The position numbers and the translations under genes are program-made. Below are positions 11,477-20,286 of a stretch of DNA of 64,000 bases, in pieces; the stretch's first letter is position 1; every line of letters begins with the position of its first letter. A model generated the notes under the pieces. That model was given only the letters and a program-made list of their open reading frames with translations, ran no database searches and had not been told where the DNA came from. Origin of the DNA: Psychrobacter sp. P2G3 (GTDB lineage Bacteria > Pseudomonadota > Gammaproteobacteria > Pseudomonadales > Moraxellaceae); contig NZ_CP012529.1 of NCBI RefSeq assembly GCF_001593285.1, positions 806,001-870,000 of the forward strand. The letters run 5' to 3'.

Positions 11477-11883
11477 TGGTACTAGCAGCGAGCGTGGCAC
11501 AAGACGTGTCAAACGTGCCGTTCGCCCATGAAGTAGCAGGCTTTGTACAGCCTGTTGCTGAGGCACAGGGTGTATTGGGTATGATACCCATGAGCCACGG
11601 ATTAATCCTAGCGGGTATTTTGTTCGCTATTGGTCTATGCGGTGTGATGGTTCGGCGCAATTTTTTGTTTATGCTAATGAGCCTTGAGATCATGATGAAT
11701 GCAGCAGCACTAGCGTTTGTAGTGGCGGGTAGCCGTTGGGTTGATCCAGATGGACAAATTATGTTTATCTTTATTTTGACATTAGCAGCAGCTGAGGCAG
11801 CCATCGGTTTGGCAATATTACTACAGTTTTATCATAAGCGTGGGCATCTCGATGTCGATAGCGCCAATGAGATGAAAGGATGA
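11476..11883 (+). CDS. nuoK: NADH-quinone oxidoreductase subunit K (NuoK)
   Basis: Three-helix membrane subunit with the conserved buried glutamates in [16 protein letters not shown] and in the [10 protein letters not shown] helix, which belong to the proton pathway. The family is normally about 100 aa. Here the coupled ATG at 11476, with AAGGAG at 11462-11467, gives 135 aa. An internal ATG at 11581 would give exactly 100 aa starting MIPMSHGL, the usual NuoK N-terminus, but has only a weak ribosome site. The upstream site favours the long form; conservation of the extra 35 residues would settle it. Confidence 0.93.
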   Translation: MVLAASVAQDVSNVPFAHEVAGFVQPVAEAQGVLGMIPMSHGLILAGILFAIGLCGVMVRRNFLFMLMSLEIMMNAAALAFVVAGSRWVDPDGQIMFIFILTLAAAEAAIGLAILLQFYHKRGHLDVDSANEMKG

Positions 11884-11887
11884 TGTC

Positions 11888-13762
11888 ATGAGTTTATTAC
11901 CATTAACCTTTATATTCCCGCTCATTGGCTTTTTAATTTTAGCCTTTATGCGTGACAAATTAAGCGAACAGGCAGCAGCGTTCGTCGGCGTCGGTAGTAT
12001 GTTGCTATCAGCACTATGTACACTGGTTGCCAGTTACACTTTTTTGACGGTTAATCCAGCAGGTACGGTAATCCAGATACCGCTGTGGACATGGTTTCAA
12101 GTTGGCGATTTTGCGCCAAGCTTTGGTCTTAGTTTTGATGGATTAGCACTGACGATGACTGGAGTTATTACAGGTATCGGCTTTTTGATTCACCTGTTTG
12201 CCGCTTGGTATATGAAAGGTGATAAAGGCTTTGCACGTTTCTTTAGTTATATGAACTTGTTCGTGGCTAGTATGTTATTGCTGGTATTAGCAGACGACTT
12301 ATTGTTGCTATATCTTGGTTGGGAAGGTGTGGGTATCTGCTCATACTTGCTTATTGGTTTTTACTTTGAAGATCGTGCCAATGGCCGCGCTGCAATGAAA
12401 GCCTTTACGGTGACACGTGTCGGTGATGTGTTTTTGGCATTTGGGCTGTTTTTACTATTTCGTGAATTCGGTACGCTTAATATCCAAGAGATTATTACAC
12501 GTGCTCCTGAAGTATTCGATGTTAATAATCCAACGATGATTTTGACAACGATGATGTTGGTTGGCGGGGCAATGGGTAAATCAGCACAGTTGCCGTTGCA
12601 TACATGGCTTGCTGATGCAATGGCAGGTCCGACACCGGTATCTGCATTGATTCACGCAGCAACGATGGTAACCGCAGGAGTCTATTTAATTGCACGCATG
12701 CATCCGCTATTTATTTTGACCCCTGGCGTTTTATTGTATTGGGTTGGGGCAGTAGGTGCGTTGACACTGGTGGTCGCTGGATTTTGTGCACTGGTACAAA
12801 CAGATATTAAGCGTATCTTAGCGTATTCGACCATGAGCCAAATCGGTTATATGTTTTTAGCGCTTGGCGTTGGTGCATGGCAAGGTGCAATCTTCCATCT
12901 AATGACGCATGCTTTCTTCAAAGCTTTGTTGTTTTTATCTTCAGGTGCGGTCATTTTAGCGGTTCATCATGAGCAAAATATCTTTAAGATGGGTGGCTTA
13001 CGTAAAAAAATACCATTAGTATTTTGGTGCTATATCGTCGGTGGCGGTGCACTCGCAGCCATACCTTGGGTGACAGTTGGTTTCTATTCAAAAGAAGCAA
13101 TTCTGTGGGAAGCTTTTGCAACCGGTCATCAAGTCTTATTCTATATGGGTGTATTCGGTGCTTTCTTGACCGCGATTTATACTTTCCGTATGATTTGGAT
13201 TATCTTTTTTGGCGAAGAAAAAACGCCAGCGCATAAACTATCTGGTGTGTCGTATTGGTTGCCACTCAGCGTGTTGTTAGTGCTATCAACTGCAGTTGGT
13301 GCATGGATAACGCCACCGTTACAAGGTGTGTTACCAGAGAGTGTTGGGCATTTATTAGAGGTCGCTAATCAAGCCGAAGGTAAACATACAGCAGAATATA
13401 TTGCCATGGGTGCGATGCTTGCAGGACTGATATTAGCAGCACTATTATATGTGTTTGATAAAGGTCGCCTGCTTACGCGCTTTAAGCAATCAAGTATTGG
13501 TGGCGCGCTGTATTATTGGTGCTATAACGGTATGGGCTTTGATGCGCTATACGATTTAGTGTTTGTAAAACCCTTTTTATTCATTGGCCGCTTATTTAAA
13601 GCCGATCCTATTGATAAATCGTGGACGATATTACCTATGCTGGCATCAGCAGGTAACAAAGCTATGTCTGCAACGCAAACAGGGTCACTTCGAGGCTATG
13701 CTGCAAGCTTCGGCTTGGGCATGGCTGTGCTGTTGGTGCTGGTAATGATGACGGTGGTATAA
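11888..13762 (+). CDS. nuoL: NADH-quinone oxidoreductase subunit L (NuoL)
   Basis: Antiporter-like proton-pumping subunit at the distal end of the membrane arm, with the long lateral helix. Around 16 hydrophobic segments are visible. The signature regions include LGWEGVGICSYLLIGF (key glutamate), KSAQLPLHTWLADAMAGPTPVSALIHAATMV (given in part here as KSAQLPLHTWL), and the discontinuous helix with DIKRILAYSTMSQIGYM. Length 624 aa (E. coli 613). It starts four bases after nuoK. Confidence 0.97.
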   Translation: MSLLPLTFIFPLIGFLILAFMRDKLSEQAAAFVGVGSMLLSALCTLVASYTFLTVNPAGTVIQIPLWTWFQVGDFAPSFGLSFDGLALTMTGVITGIGFLIHLFAAWYMKGDKGFARFFSYMNLFVASMLLLVLADDLLLLYLGWEGVGICSYLLIGFYFEDRANGRAAMKAFTVTRVGDVFLAFGLFLLFREFGTLNIQEIITRAPEVFDVNNPTMILTTMMLVGGAMGKSAQLPLHTWLADAMAGPTPVSALIHAATMVTAGVYLIARMHPLFILTPGVLLYWVGAVGALTLVVAGFCALVQTDIKRILAYSTMSQIGYMFLALGVGAWQGAIFHLMTHAFFKALLFLSSGAVILAVHHEQNIFKMGGLRKKIPLVFWCYIVGGGALAAIPWVTVGFYSKEAILWEAFATGHQVLFYMGVFGAFLTAIYTFRMIWIIFFGEEKTPAHKLSGVSYWLPLSVLLVLSTAVGAWITPPLQGVLPESVGHLLEVANQAEGKHTAEYIAMGAMLAGLILAALLYVFDKGRLLTRFKQSSIGGALYYWCYNGMGFDALYDLVFVKPFLFIGRLFKADPIDKSWTILPMLASAGNKAMSATQTGSLRGYAASFGLGMAVLLVLVMMTVV

Positions 13763-13763
13763 A

Positions 13764-15392
13764 ATGATAGAGTTACAACAAACGTGGATGCTACCAGCAT
13801 TGATCGCAATTCCATTTATTGCAGGATTGTTATGTTGGTTGGTTGAGCGGATAAATAAGCGTCTGCCGCGCTGGATTGCCTTAATCGGGATGATGCTAAC
13901 CTTTGGTTTGTCACTCGTATTATGGCAGTATGGCGACTTTTCGGGCATGAGTAAGCAAGTAATTGCGCCGCAGTCTGCAGTACCATGGGTTACCGAATAT
14001 AGTGTGCCATGGATACCAAGCTTTGGTATTAGCTTTCACTTGGCGATAGATGGTATGTCGCTGTTGATGATTGCATTGACAGGATTACTCGGTGTTGCGG
14101 CTGTTGCCTGTTCGTGGAATGAGATTCAACGCCGTGTCGGCTTCTTCCATCTAAACTTGTTATGGAGTTTAGGCGGTGTCATTGGTGTGTTCTTAGCGAT
14201 TGATATGTTCCTGTTTTTCTTCTTTTGGGAGATGATGCTGGTTCCTATCTATTTCTTGATTGCCATTTGGGGTCATGACGTCGCTGGTGGTAAGACCAAA
14301 GAATATGCAGCAACCAAGTTCTTTATCTATACCCAAGCTTCTGGGCTTATCATGCTCATTGGTATTTTATTATTAGTACTATTTAGCTACGCCAATAGCG
14401 GTGTGGTTAGCTTTAACTATAATGACTTGCTCGGTACGCCACTTGGCGGCTGGGAATATCCGATCATGCTTTGCTTCTTTATCGGCTTTGCAGTCAAGCT
14501 ACCTATTATTCCATTCCATGGCTGGTTACCTGATGCCCATGCGCAAGCGCCAACAGCAGGTTCGGTGGATTTGGCAGGGGTACTGATTAAGACCGCGGCT
14601 TATGGTCTGATCCGTTTTGTATTACCGTTATTTCCAGCAGCCTCGCAAGAGTTTGCGCCGATTGCCATTACATTAGGTACGATTGGTATCTTTTACGGGG
14701 CATGGCTTGCCTTTATGCAAACTGATATGAAGCGTTTGCTCGCTTATACCAGTATCTCGCATATGGGCTTTGTGGTCTTGGCGATTTATGCAGGTACGTT
14801 GCTCAGCTTACAAGGCTTAATGATTCAAATGCTTGCGCACGGTCTTAGCTCGGCAGCTCTATTCATCATGGCAGGCCAGCTCTATGAGCGCTTGCATACT
14901 CGTGATTTGACCTTGATGGGTGGTATGTGGGGACAATTCCGTTACTATGCACCGATATTGATGTTCTTTAGTGCTGCACTTCTCGGTATTCCTGGTACCG
15001 GTAACTTTATCGGTGAATTCATGATTCTGTTTGGCGCATTTGCGCAGTATCCAGTGTTTGTGGTACTAGCAACCTTTAGCTTAGTATTAGCAGGTCTATA
15101 CTCATTAATCTTGATTTACCGCGCGCTATTTGGTGTCAATAATATCGAAGAGTTGGCGTTACATGAAACCAAATCACATGGTTTACCTGCTCGCAAGTTA
15201 AAAGATTTGGGCAAGCGTGAGCTGTCGTTATTACTTATGTTAGCAGCTGGATTGGTATGGCTCGGACTGTATCCGCAGCCAATACTTGATACATCAAGTC
15301 ACGCTATGCAGTGGATTAACAATGCATATATCTATAGTGAGATTACCCAAGTAGATATGTCACAGTTACTTGATGCAATGGAGGCACGTTAA
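13764..15392 (+). CDS. nuoM: NADH-quinone oxidoreductase subunit M (NuoM)
   Basis: Second antiporter-like proton-pumping subunit. The FFFWEMMLVPIYFLI segment carries the essential glutamate. The pump core is seen as FAVKLPIIPFHGWLPDAHAQ and DMKRLLAYTSISHMGFV. Length 542 aa compares with 509 in E. coli; the difference lies mainly in an extended N-terminal region and the C-terminus. One base separates it from nuoL (TAAAATG), so the two are surely co-transcribed. Confidence 0.97.
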   Translation: MIELQQTWMLPALIAIPFIAGLLCWLVERINKRLPRWIALIGMMLTFGLSLVLWQYGDFSGMSKQVIAPQSAVPWVTEYSVPWIPSFGISFHLAIDGMSLLMIALTGLLGVAAVACSWNEIQRRVGFFHLNLLWSLGGVIGVFLAIDMFLFFFFWEMMLVPIYFLIAIWGHDVAGGKTKEYAATKFFIYTQASGLIMLIGILLLVLFSYANSGVVSFNYNDLLGTPLGGWEYPIMLCFFIGFAVKLPIIPFHGWLPDAHAQAPTAGSVDLAGVLIKTAAYGLIRFVLPLFPAASQEFAPIAITLGTIGIFYGAWLAFMQTDMKRLLAYTSISHMGFVVLAIYAGTLLSLQGLMIQMLAHGLSSAALFIMAGQLYERLHTRDLTLMGGMWGQFRYYAPILMFFSAALLGIPGTGNFIGEFMILFGAFAQYPVFVVLATFSLVLAGLYSLILIYRALFGVNNIEELALHETKSHGLPARKLKDLGKRELSLLLMLAAGLVWLGLYPQPILDTSSHAMQWINNAYIYSEITQVDMSQLLDAMEAR

Positions 15393-15395
15393 GTC

Positions 15396-16874
15396 ATGAA
15401 TGAATCTACGATGAATGATTTGATGGGGCTAATGCCTTATGCACCAATCATTGCAGTAGCAGTTACATCACTGTTAGTCATGATTGCGATTACTGTCAAG
15501 CGCTCGCATGTGGTCACCGGTACTATTACTGTAATCGGTCTAAACGTTGGCCTATTTACCTTACTTGCGCAAATAGGCGGCGTGATAAGTAGAAAGGGTG
15601 TACTACCAAACGCTGAGCAGCTGTTTGTAATTGATAACTTTGCTCAGTTTAATATGGTCATTATCTTTATCTGTGCACTGGCTTGCTGTACGTTAGCGTA
15701 TGCGTATCTTGCCGATTTAAAAGACAATAAGGATGAGCTGTATTTGCTGATGCTAGTATCGACCACTGGTGCGCTATTGATGGTATCTGCACAGCATATG
15801 GCTGCTTTCTTTATGAGCTTAGAGCTGCTTTCAATACCGCTATATGGTCTATTGTCTTATACCTTTTTACGTAACCGCTCGCTTGAGTCGGGGCTTAAGT
15901 ATTTGGTGCTATCAGCGACTGCGTCTGCAACTTTACTGATGGGTATGGCCTTTATTTATGCGCAAGTTGGCTCGTTAGCCTTCAAGCCAATCAGTTTAGT
16001 ATTAGGTGACATGTTTGAGTCACCGCTGCTGATATTGGGCGCAGCGCTAATGATGTTTGGTATTGCTTTTAAACTATCAGCAGCACCTTTTCATATATGG
16101 ACACCCGATGTCTATGAAGGTGCACCAGCTCCTATTGCCACTTATCTGGCATCCGTATCTAAAGTTGCTATGATGGCACTTGCTGTCCGCTTTTTAATTG
16201 ATACGGCTTTATTGGCATTGCCTTCAGTACAGATGTTATTAATGGTAATGGCCACACTATCTATCTTAGTTGGTAACCTATTGGCAGTACGTCAAACCAA
16301 CCTGAAACGTCTGCTGGGTTATTCTTCTATTGCTCATATGGGTTATGTGCTGATTGTGATTGTTAGTATTGGTAGTGCGGCTGATAGCATATCTAGTATG
16401 TATATGGCCGCCTATGCCTTCACCTCTATTGGGGCCTTTGGTGTGGTGACATTAATGTCTAGCCCTTATCGGTTATCTGGTGAAGCTGACGAGTTGGTAC
16501 ATTATCAAGGACTGTTCTGGCGTCGTCCAGTGCTTACTGCGGTCATGACTATTATGATGTTATCGTTGGCCGGTATTCCACTGACCGCGGGCTTTATTAC
16601 CAAGCTATTTGCGATACTGGCAGCTGTTCAAGGTGCTAATTGGTTCTTGGCTGCAATGATTATCTTAGGTAGTGCTATTGGTCTGTTCTATTACTTACGC
16701 GTCATGCTGACACTATTTAAACGTCCGAAACAGTTTATTGAGTTTGATGTAGCAGGGCAATGGGGTATCCGTATGGGCGGACTGATGGTTATTGGTGTTA
16801 CCTTGGTGGTTATTTTCTTCGGTATATTACCAAACAGTATGATTGTGTGGTCAGGCATGGCAAGTATTTGGTAA
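15396..16874 (+). CDS. nuoN: NADH-quinone oxidoreductase subunit N (NuoN)
   Basis: Third antiporter-like subunit, last gene of the operon. The sequence has about 14 hydrophobic segments with the family cores SLELLSIPLYGLLSYTFLR and FKLSAAPFHIWTPDVYEGAP, and NLKRLLGYSSIAHMGYVLI in the discontinuous helix. Length 492 aa agrees with E. coli (485). It starts three bases after nuoM and is followed by a strong terminator at 16959. Confidence 0.97.
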   Translation: MNESTMNDLMGLMPYAPIIAVAVTSLLVMIAITVKRSHVVTGTITVIGLNVGLFTLLAQIGGVISRKGVLPNAEQLFVIDNFAQFNMVIIFICALACCTLAYAYLADLKDNKDELYLLMLVSTTGALLMVSAQHMAAFFMSLELLSIPLYGLLSYTFLRNRSLESGLKYLVLSATASATLLMGMAFIYAQVGSLAFKPISLVLGDMFESPLLILGAALMMFGIAFKLSAAPFHIWTPDVYEGAPAPIATYLASVSKVAMMALAVRFLIDTALLALPSVQMLLMVMATLSILVGNLLAVRQTNLKRLLGYSSIAHMGYVLIVIVSIGSAADSISSMYMAAYAFTSIGAFGVVTLMSSPYRLSGEADELVHYQGLFWRRPVLTAVMTIMMLSLAGIPLTAGFITKLFAILAAVQGANWFLAAMIILGSAIGLFYYLRVMLTLFKRPKQFIEFDVAGQWGIRMGGLMVIGVTLVVIFFGILPNSMIVWSGMASIW

Positions 16875-16958
16875 TCTAAGTTTAACGTGTGGCCTATCAA
16901 ACACAGGCTAGGTCGTTGCAACCCGTTACGGTTTATCTGCCGTTACTGTTAGAAAACC

Positions 16959-17000
16959 AAGATGCGCCAAGTCTATGATAAGCTTGGCGCATCTTTTTTA
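16959..17000 (+). terminator. Intrinsic terminator of the nuo operon
   Basis: A perfect 13-bp stem (16959-16971 with 16983-16995, containing GATGCGCC/GGCGCATC) and an 11-base loop run into a T-tract. It lies 84 bases after the nuoN stop and separates nuo from the reductase gene. Confidence 0.92.
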
Positions 17001-17056
17001 TTTGTTTGTTTTAATAAACTCTATAAAAATAAATGTTAAAAAAATATAAGTGACTA

Positions 17057-17884
17057 ATGATTATGGGTGAAAATAATATTCAAGCTGTTAAAGTGCTTAG
17101 TAAAACTACATGGACGCCTAATCTATTTAGTTTTACCGTGACTCGTCCAGACAGCTTTAAATTTACTGCAGGGCAATTTGTACGTTTAGGTGTTAATCCC
17201 AGCAAACTAAAATACTACAAGCAACAACACAAAGAGTCTGATGCAACATTGGATGAAGATATTTTTCGTGCTTATTCTATAGTATCTTCACCGTTTGATG
17301 AAGTGATTGAATTTTTCTCGATTGTGATTCCTGATGGAGCATTTACTTCGCAGTTGCAGCACCTGCAGGTAGGGGATGAGCTCCTACTCAATACCATGCC
17401 GTTTGGATTTTTGACCTTGGCACGTTATCAAAAACCGTTACCAAAAGACTTATGGCTGCTGGCAACAGGTACTGGTCTGGCACCCTTTTTATCTATGCTA
17501 CAAGACCTGCAAACATGGCAAGACTACGATCATATCGTATTGGCTTATAGTGCGCGCTCGCAAGAGGAATTGGCTTACGTTGAGCAAATAAGACAGCTAC
17601 AGGCAGACTTTGGCTCGTTGGTTGATAATCCTGCTGATTTAATATTTGTGCCGATCGTGACTCGTGAGCCAATGGAAGGAGCATTATCTGAGCGTCTGCC
17701 GAAACTACTGCTTAATGGAGAACTAGAGGAGCGCGCAGGTATAAAGCTGGACATCGATAATGCGCATGTGATGCTATGTGGTAATCCAGAGATGGTAGAG
17801 GATACTAAGGAGACCCTAAAAGATTTGGGTCTGGTCATGAATCGACGTGGTGAGGGTAATATTGCGGTAGAGAATTATTGGTAA
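17057..17884 (+). CDS. fpr: Ferredoxin/flavodoxin-NADP+ reductase (Fpr type)
   Basis: FAD enzyme that exchanges electrons between NADP(H) and ferredoxin or flavodoxin, feeding reduced iron-sulfur and radical enzymes. FAD-binding motif FRAYSI is at residues about 74-79, the NADP-binding GTGTGLAPF region near 139, CGNPEMVED near 235, and the C-terminus ends in VENYW, typical of the bacterial subclass with a terminal aromatic over FAD. Length 275 aa (E. coli 248). A second ATG at 17063 is also possible. It is monocistronic, between two intrinsic terminators. Confidence 0.9.
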   Translation: MIMGENNIQAVKVLSKTTWTPNLFSFTVTRPDSFKFTAGQFVRLGVNPSKLKYYKQQHKESDATLDEDIFRAYSIVSSPFDEVIEFFSIVIPDGAFTSQLQHLQVGDELLLNTMPFGFLTLARYQKPLPKDLWLLATGTGLAPFLSMLQDLQTWQDYDHIVLAYSARSQEELAYVEQIRQLQADFGSLVDNPADLIFVPIVTREPMEGALSERLPKLLLNGELEERAGIKLDIDNAHVMLCGNPEMVEDTKETLKDLGLVMNRRGEGNIAVENYW

Positions 17885-17921
17885 GCCCATTAAGTCGTTA
17901 ATTGCTTTAAGTTATTGACAG

Positions 17922-17957
17922 AAAAACGCCGCAATCTAATGATACGTGGCGTTTTTT
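17922..17957. terminator. Bidirectional intrinsic terminator between fpr and the 253-aa gene
   Basis: The 9-bp stem AAAAACGCC/GGCGTTTTT (17922-17930 with 17948-17956) has a T-run on the + side and an A-run on the other. It can therefore stop fpr from the left and the converging minus-strand gene from the right. Confidence 0.8.
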
Positions 17958-18010
17958 ATTAGTTAGCCAAAGCAGTAACGGTCTGTAAGAATTACTCTGT
18001 GATGTAAAAG

Positions 18011-18772
18011 CTACTCTGTGCTTGGCTCAGTGGCATCATCTATGGGATTAATAGGACCTTGCATTAACTCGGGTTCATCATCATCACTGATGATATCCTC
18101 ACCACTACTACCGCCTAATAGGTCGCGATAGTTAATCTGTGCCTTTAGAATTAGCTGATCTTCTTCGACTTCACCGTAGTTCACCTGTACCTTATGTAAG
18201 GTACTCATGATTTTTTGGTTCTTTTTTAGCCAGCGATTAATATCGAGATAAATAATATCTTCTTTCGCGCGGGCGATATTGATATAAGTCAGGATAACGC
18301 CTAACGGGTCTTTCTTGAGCACACTATGATAGAACCAGATGGCAAGTTTGATACCTTGAAGCTTCAAAAATGACTCACAGCGTAAGTTGAGGACGTCTGT
18401 ATAAGTCAGCTGGCCAAATACAAAGCGCTGTACATTGCGGTCAAGCTGGGCATGTACAAGGCTAAAGTTACTAGCTACTTCAGCGTAAACACCAGCGGCA
18501 TTAACCGTACAATATAAACGAAACCAGTCATCATGCAGCTCAACTCGTAACTCTAAGATAGCTTTGACATTGTCTGTGACAAACTTTTGCAGGGCATCAT
18601 TGACGTATTTTTGCGCAACGGGCAAAGCCAATTCATCATCAAGCTTATCAGCAGTTTTGTTGTACATATTTTTGATATTTTGGGTTAAGCTCTCCCAACC
18701 ATCACTAAATGACTCGTTAAAACGATAGCCAAGATTATCAGAGAAGTCATCAAAGTTATCGAAGTTACTCAA
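18011..18772 (-). CDS. Hypothetical protein, 253 aa, family not recognised
   Basis: A complete frame that starts at TTG 18772 with AAGGA eight bases upstream, a start style seen again at phoH. The product has no signal peptide or clear transmembrane helix. It opens with an acidic/aromatic segment (FDNFDDFSDN), has a mixed helical core with many aromatic residues (residues 50-200), and ends in an acidic tail (ISDDDEPEL) after about residue 225. I see no catalytic motif. It converges on fpr and shares its terminator. Codon use resembles its neighbours, so I take it as a real, lineage-limited cytoplasmic protein. Confidence 0.75.
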   Translation of the reverse strand: MSNFDNFDDFSDNLGYRFNESFSDGWESLTQNIKNMYNKTADKLDDELALPVAQKYVNDALQKFVTDNVKAILELRVELHDDWFRLYCTVNAAGVYAEVASNFSLVHAQLDRNVQRFVFGQLTYTDVLNLRCESFLKLQGIKLAIWFYHSVLKKDPLGVILTYINIARAKEDIIYLDINRWLKKNQKIMSTLHKVQVNYGEVEEDQLILKAQINYRDLLGGSSGEDIISDDDEPELMQGPINPIDDATEPSTE

Positions 18773-19069
18773 ACTTGTTATCCTTATGATTATAGTAGGA
18801 TTATTTTAACCGTATAATTGGTTGTCAGCTGCTAATTGATATAATAAGTAATTGATAGACATGACCAGTAGCAATATGACAAGTGAAAATAGTATATAGC
18901 AAAATAGCATGGTACAAAACTTAAGGCCTTGTATTGTAGCAAATAACTTAAGAAATATAACGAAGATAGGCAGGCGTGCCTAAATAGCTTCTTCCTCAGC
19001 TCTTAAGCTTTATGGCTATTTTGAATAGCGATAAAATGACAGAATAGCGATATAATTGCTGCTCATGTT
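18773..19069. other. Intergenic region between divergent genes
   Basis: AT-rich stretch between the minus-strand 253-aa gene and the TonB-type gene. It probably holds promoters for both directions, but no confident pair was identified. An 11-base direct repeat, GAATAGCGATA, occurs at 19023-19033 and 19042-19052 (period 19). Confidence 0.4.
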
Positions 19070-19192
19070 ATGATAGCGCGGATATTATTATTGGTAGGCA
19101 TAGTTATTGCTTGTATGATGGCTGCAAAAACATTACTGATGCAAAATAATCGTATCAATACGGTTATTACTGTTTTTATTCTTATAATTTGA
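19070..19192 (+). CDS. Possible 40-aa membrane peptide upstream of the TonB-type gene
   Basis: A short frame begins ATG 19070 and ends TGA 19190-19192. The first 20 residues (MIARILLLVGIVIACMMAAK) form a plausible membrane helix, and the C-terminal third is again hydrophobic. It ends nine bases before the GTG chosen for the next gene, an arrangement compatible with translational coupling. I see no good ribosome site, so it may be a chance frame. Confidence 0.3.
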   Translation: MIARILLLVGIVIACMMAAKTLLMQNNRINTVITVFILII

Positions 19193-19200
19193 GACTTACT

Positions 19201-20088
19201 GTGGCACATATTAAAGATTCTCAAAGCTATCATTTTTCTACTCAAGCTCCAACACGCAACTTTAGCTTACCGATAGCTATTACTATTGCGTTGTTGGTAC
19301 ATGGTGTTATTATCTTTGGTGTCAGCTTTTCTATGGGGCAAGATCCTGCGGCGCTGATGCAAGATGTGGCAAAGGCTTTGACAGACAATATGCAGCCGAA
19401 TGAGGATGCTCACTATATCGCTAATGCTTCACAAGAAGGCGGAGGCTCGGTACGCCAGCAAGTACGGCAAGAAAGCGCGCAAACTAGCCCACTGAGCTCA
19501 GAGCAGATAAGCGAGACTCAAGATGTCATCAATCTGCAACGCCAAGTGCGTCAACAGCGTTATCAAGAGAGCTATCTGCGCACGACTTTGAGTTGGCGTA
19601 AGGCTGATGTAGAAGCTGACAACGACAGTAAGCAAGCGCAAGATGATATGATGGCACAAGAGGAGCGTTTACGTAAACAGATTGCGACTTTAGAGGCGCA
19701 GCTGTCTCAGCGTCAACAAGTCTATGCAACCAAGTCCAAAGTCGTAACTGTCGATAGCAACTCTACTACTCGCGGCGCTGCGGCAGATTATATCGAAACC
19801 TTCCGTGAGCATGTTGAGCGTGTTGGTAACTTGTACTATCCGGTGCAAGCGCGTGCGCAAGGTATCACTGGTGAAGTACGTCTCATGGTGATTATCAGTA
19901 ATGATGGCAATATTAAAGCTATTCGTTTACTTGAAAGCTCAGGCTCGACGATATTGGATGAAGCGGCCAAGCAATCAGTACGGCAAGCGGCACCCTTTGG
20001 TAAGTTTACCGCAGATATGAGCGATATTGTAGAGCTACGTTTGATTCGTACTTATCGTTATAGTGATAAAGTAGAAGTAACTTATTAA
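19201..20088 (+). CDS. TonB-family energy-transducer-like protein
   Basis: Single-pass inner-membrane protein with a TonB-type periplasmic C-terminal domain. A short cytoplasmic N-terminus is followed by one helix with the family-style histidine (ALLVHGVIIFGV, residues about 27-45). Residues about 105-180 are a glutamine-rich predicted coiled coil instead of the usual proline-rich spacer. The last 90 residues carry the TonB fold (GEVRLMVIISNDG, SSGSTILDEAA, ending RTYRY). I chose GTG 19201 with GAG seven bases upstream; TTG 19189 is the alternative. No exbB/exbD is adjacent, so the partner is unknown. Confidence 0.82.
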   Translation: MAHIKDSQSYHFSTQAPTRNFSLPIAITIALLVHGVIIFGVSFSMGQDPAALMQDVAKALTDNMQPNEDAHYIANASQEGGGSVRQQVRQESAQTSPLSSEQISETQDVINLQRQVRQQRYQESYLRTTLSWRKADVEADNDSKQAQDDMMAQEERLRKQIATLEAQLSQRQQVYATKSKVVTVDSNSTTRGAAADYIETFREHVERVGNLYYPVQARAQGITGEVRLMVIISNDGNIKAIRLLESSGSTILDEAAKQSVRQAAPFGKFTADMSDIVELRLIRTYRYSDKVEVTY

Positions 20089-20286
20089 AACGGAAAATCT
20101 AAAACGTAAACTTTCAAAAAGTAATCTGTTAAAAAATACGGTATTCAAAAACCATTGGTTAAAATCACGAACAAACTGTAATCATGAATGGGTTAAAATA
20201 AATAATGAATTAGAATGAGTGCCAGTATCTGATTCTATTTTAATATGTCCTAATAAACAAACGAAGCTATAGAGTAAAGAGTCAGT

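Noticed and set aside
11454..11804. 116-codon minus-strand frame across nuoJ-nuoK
   Set aside because: Antisense shadow of NuoK, rich in A, T and N; no start signal.
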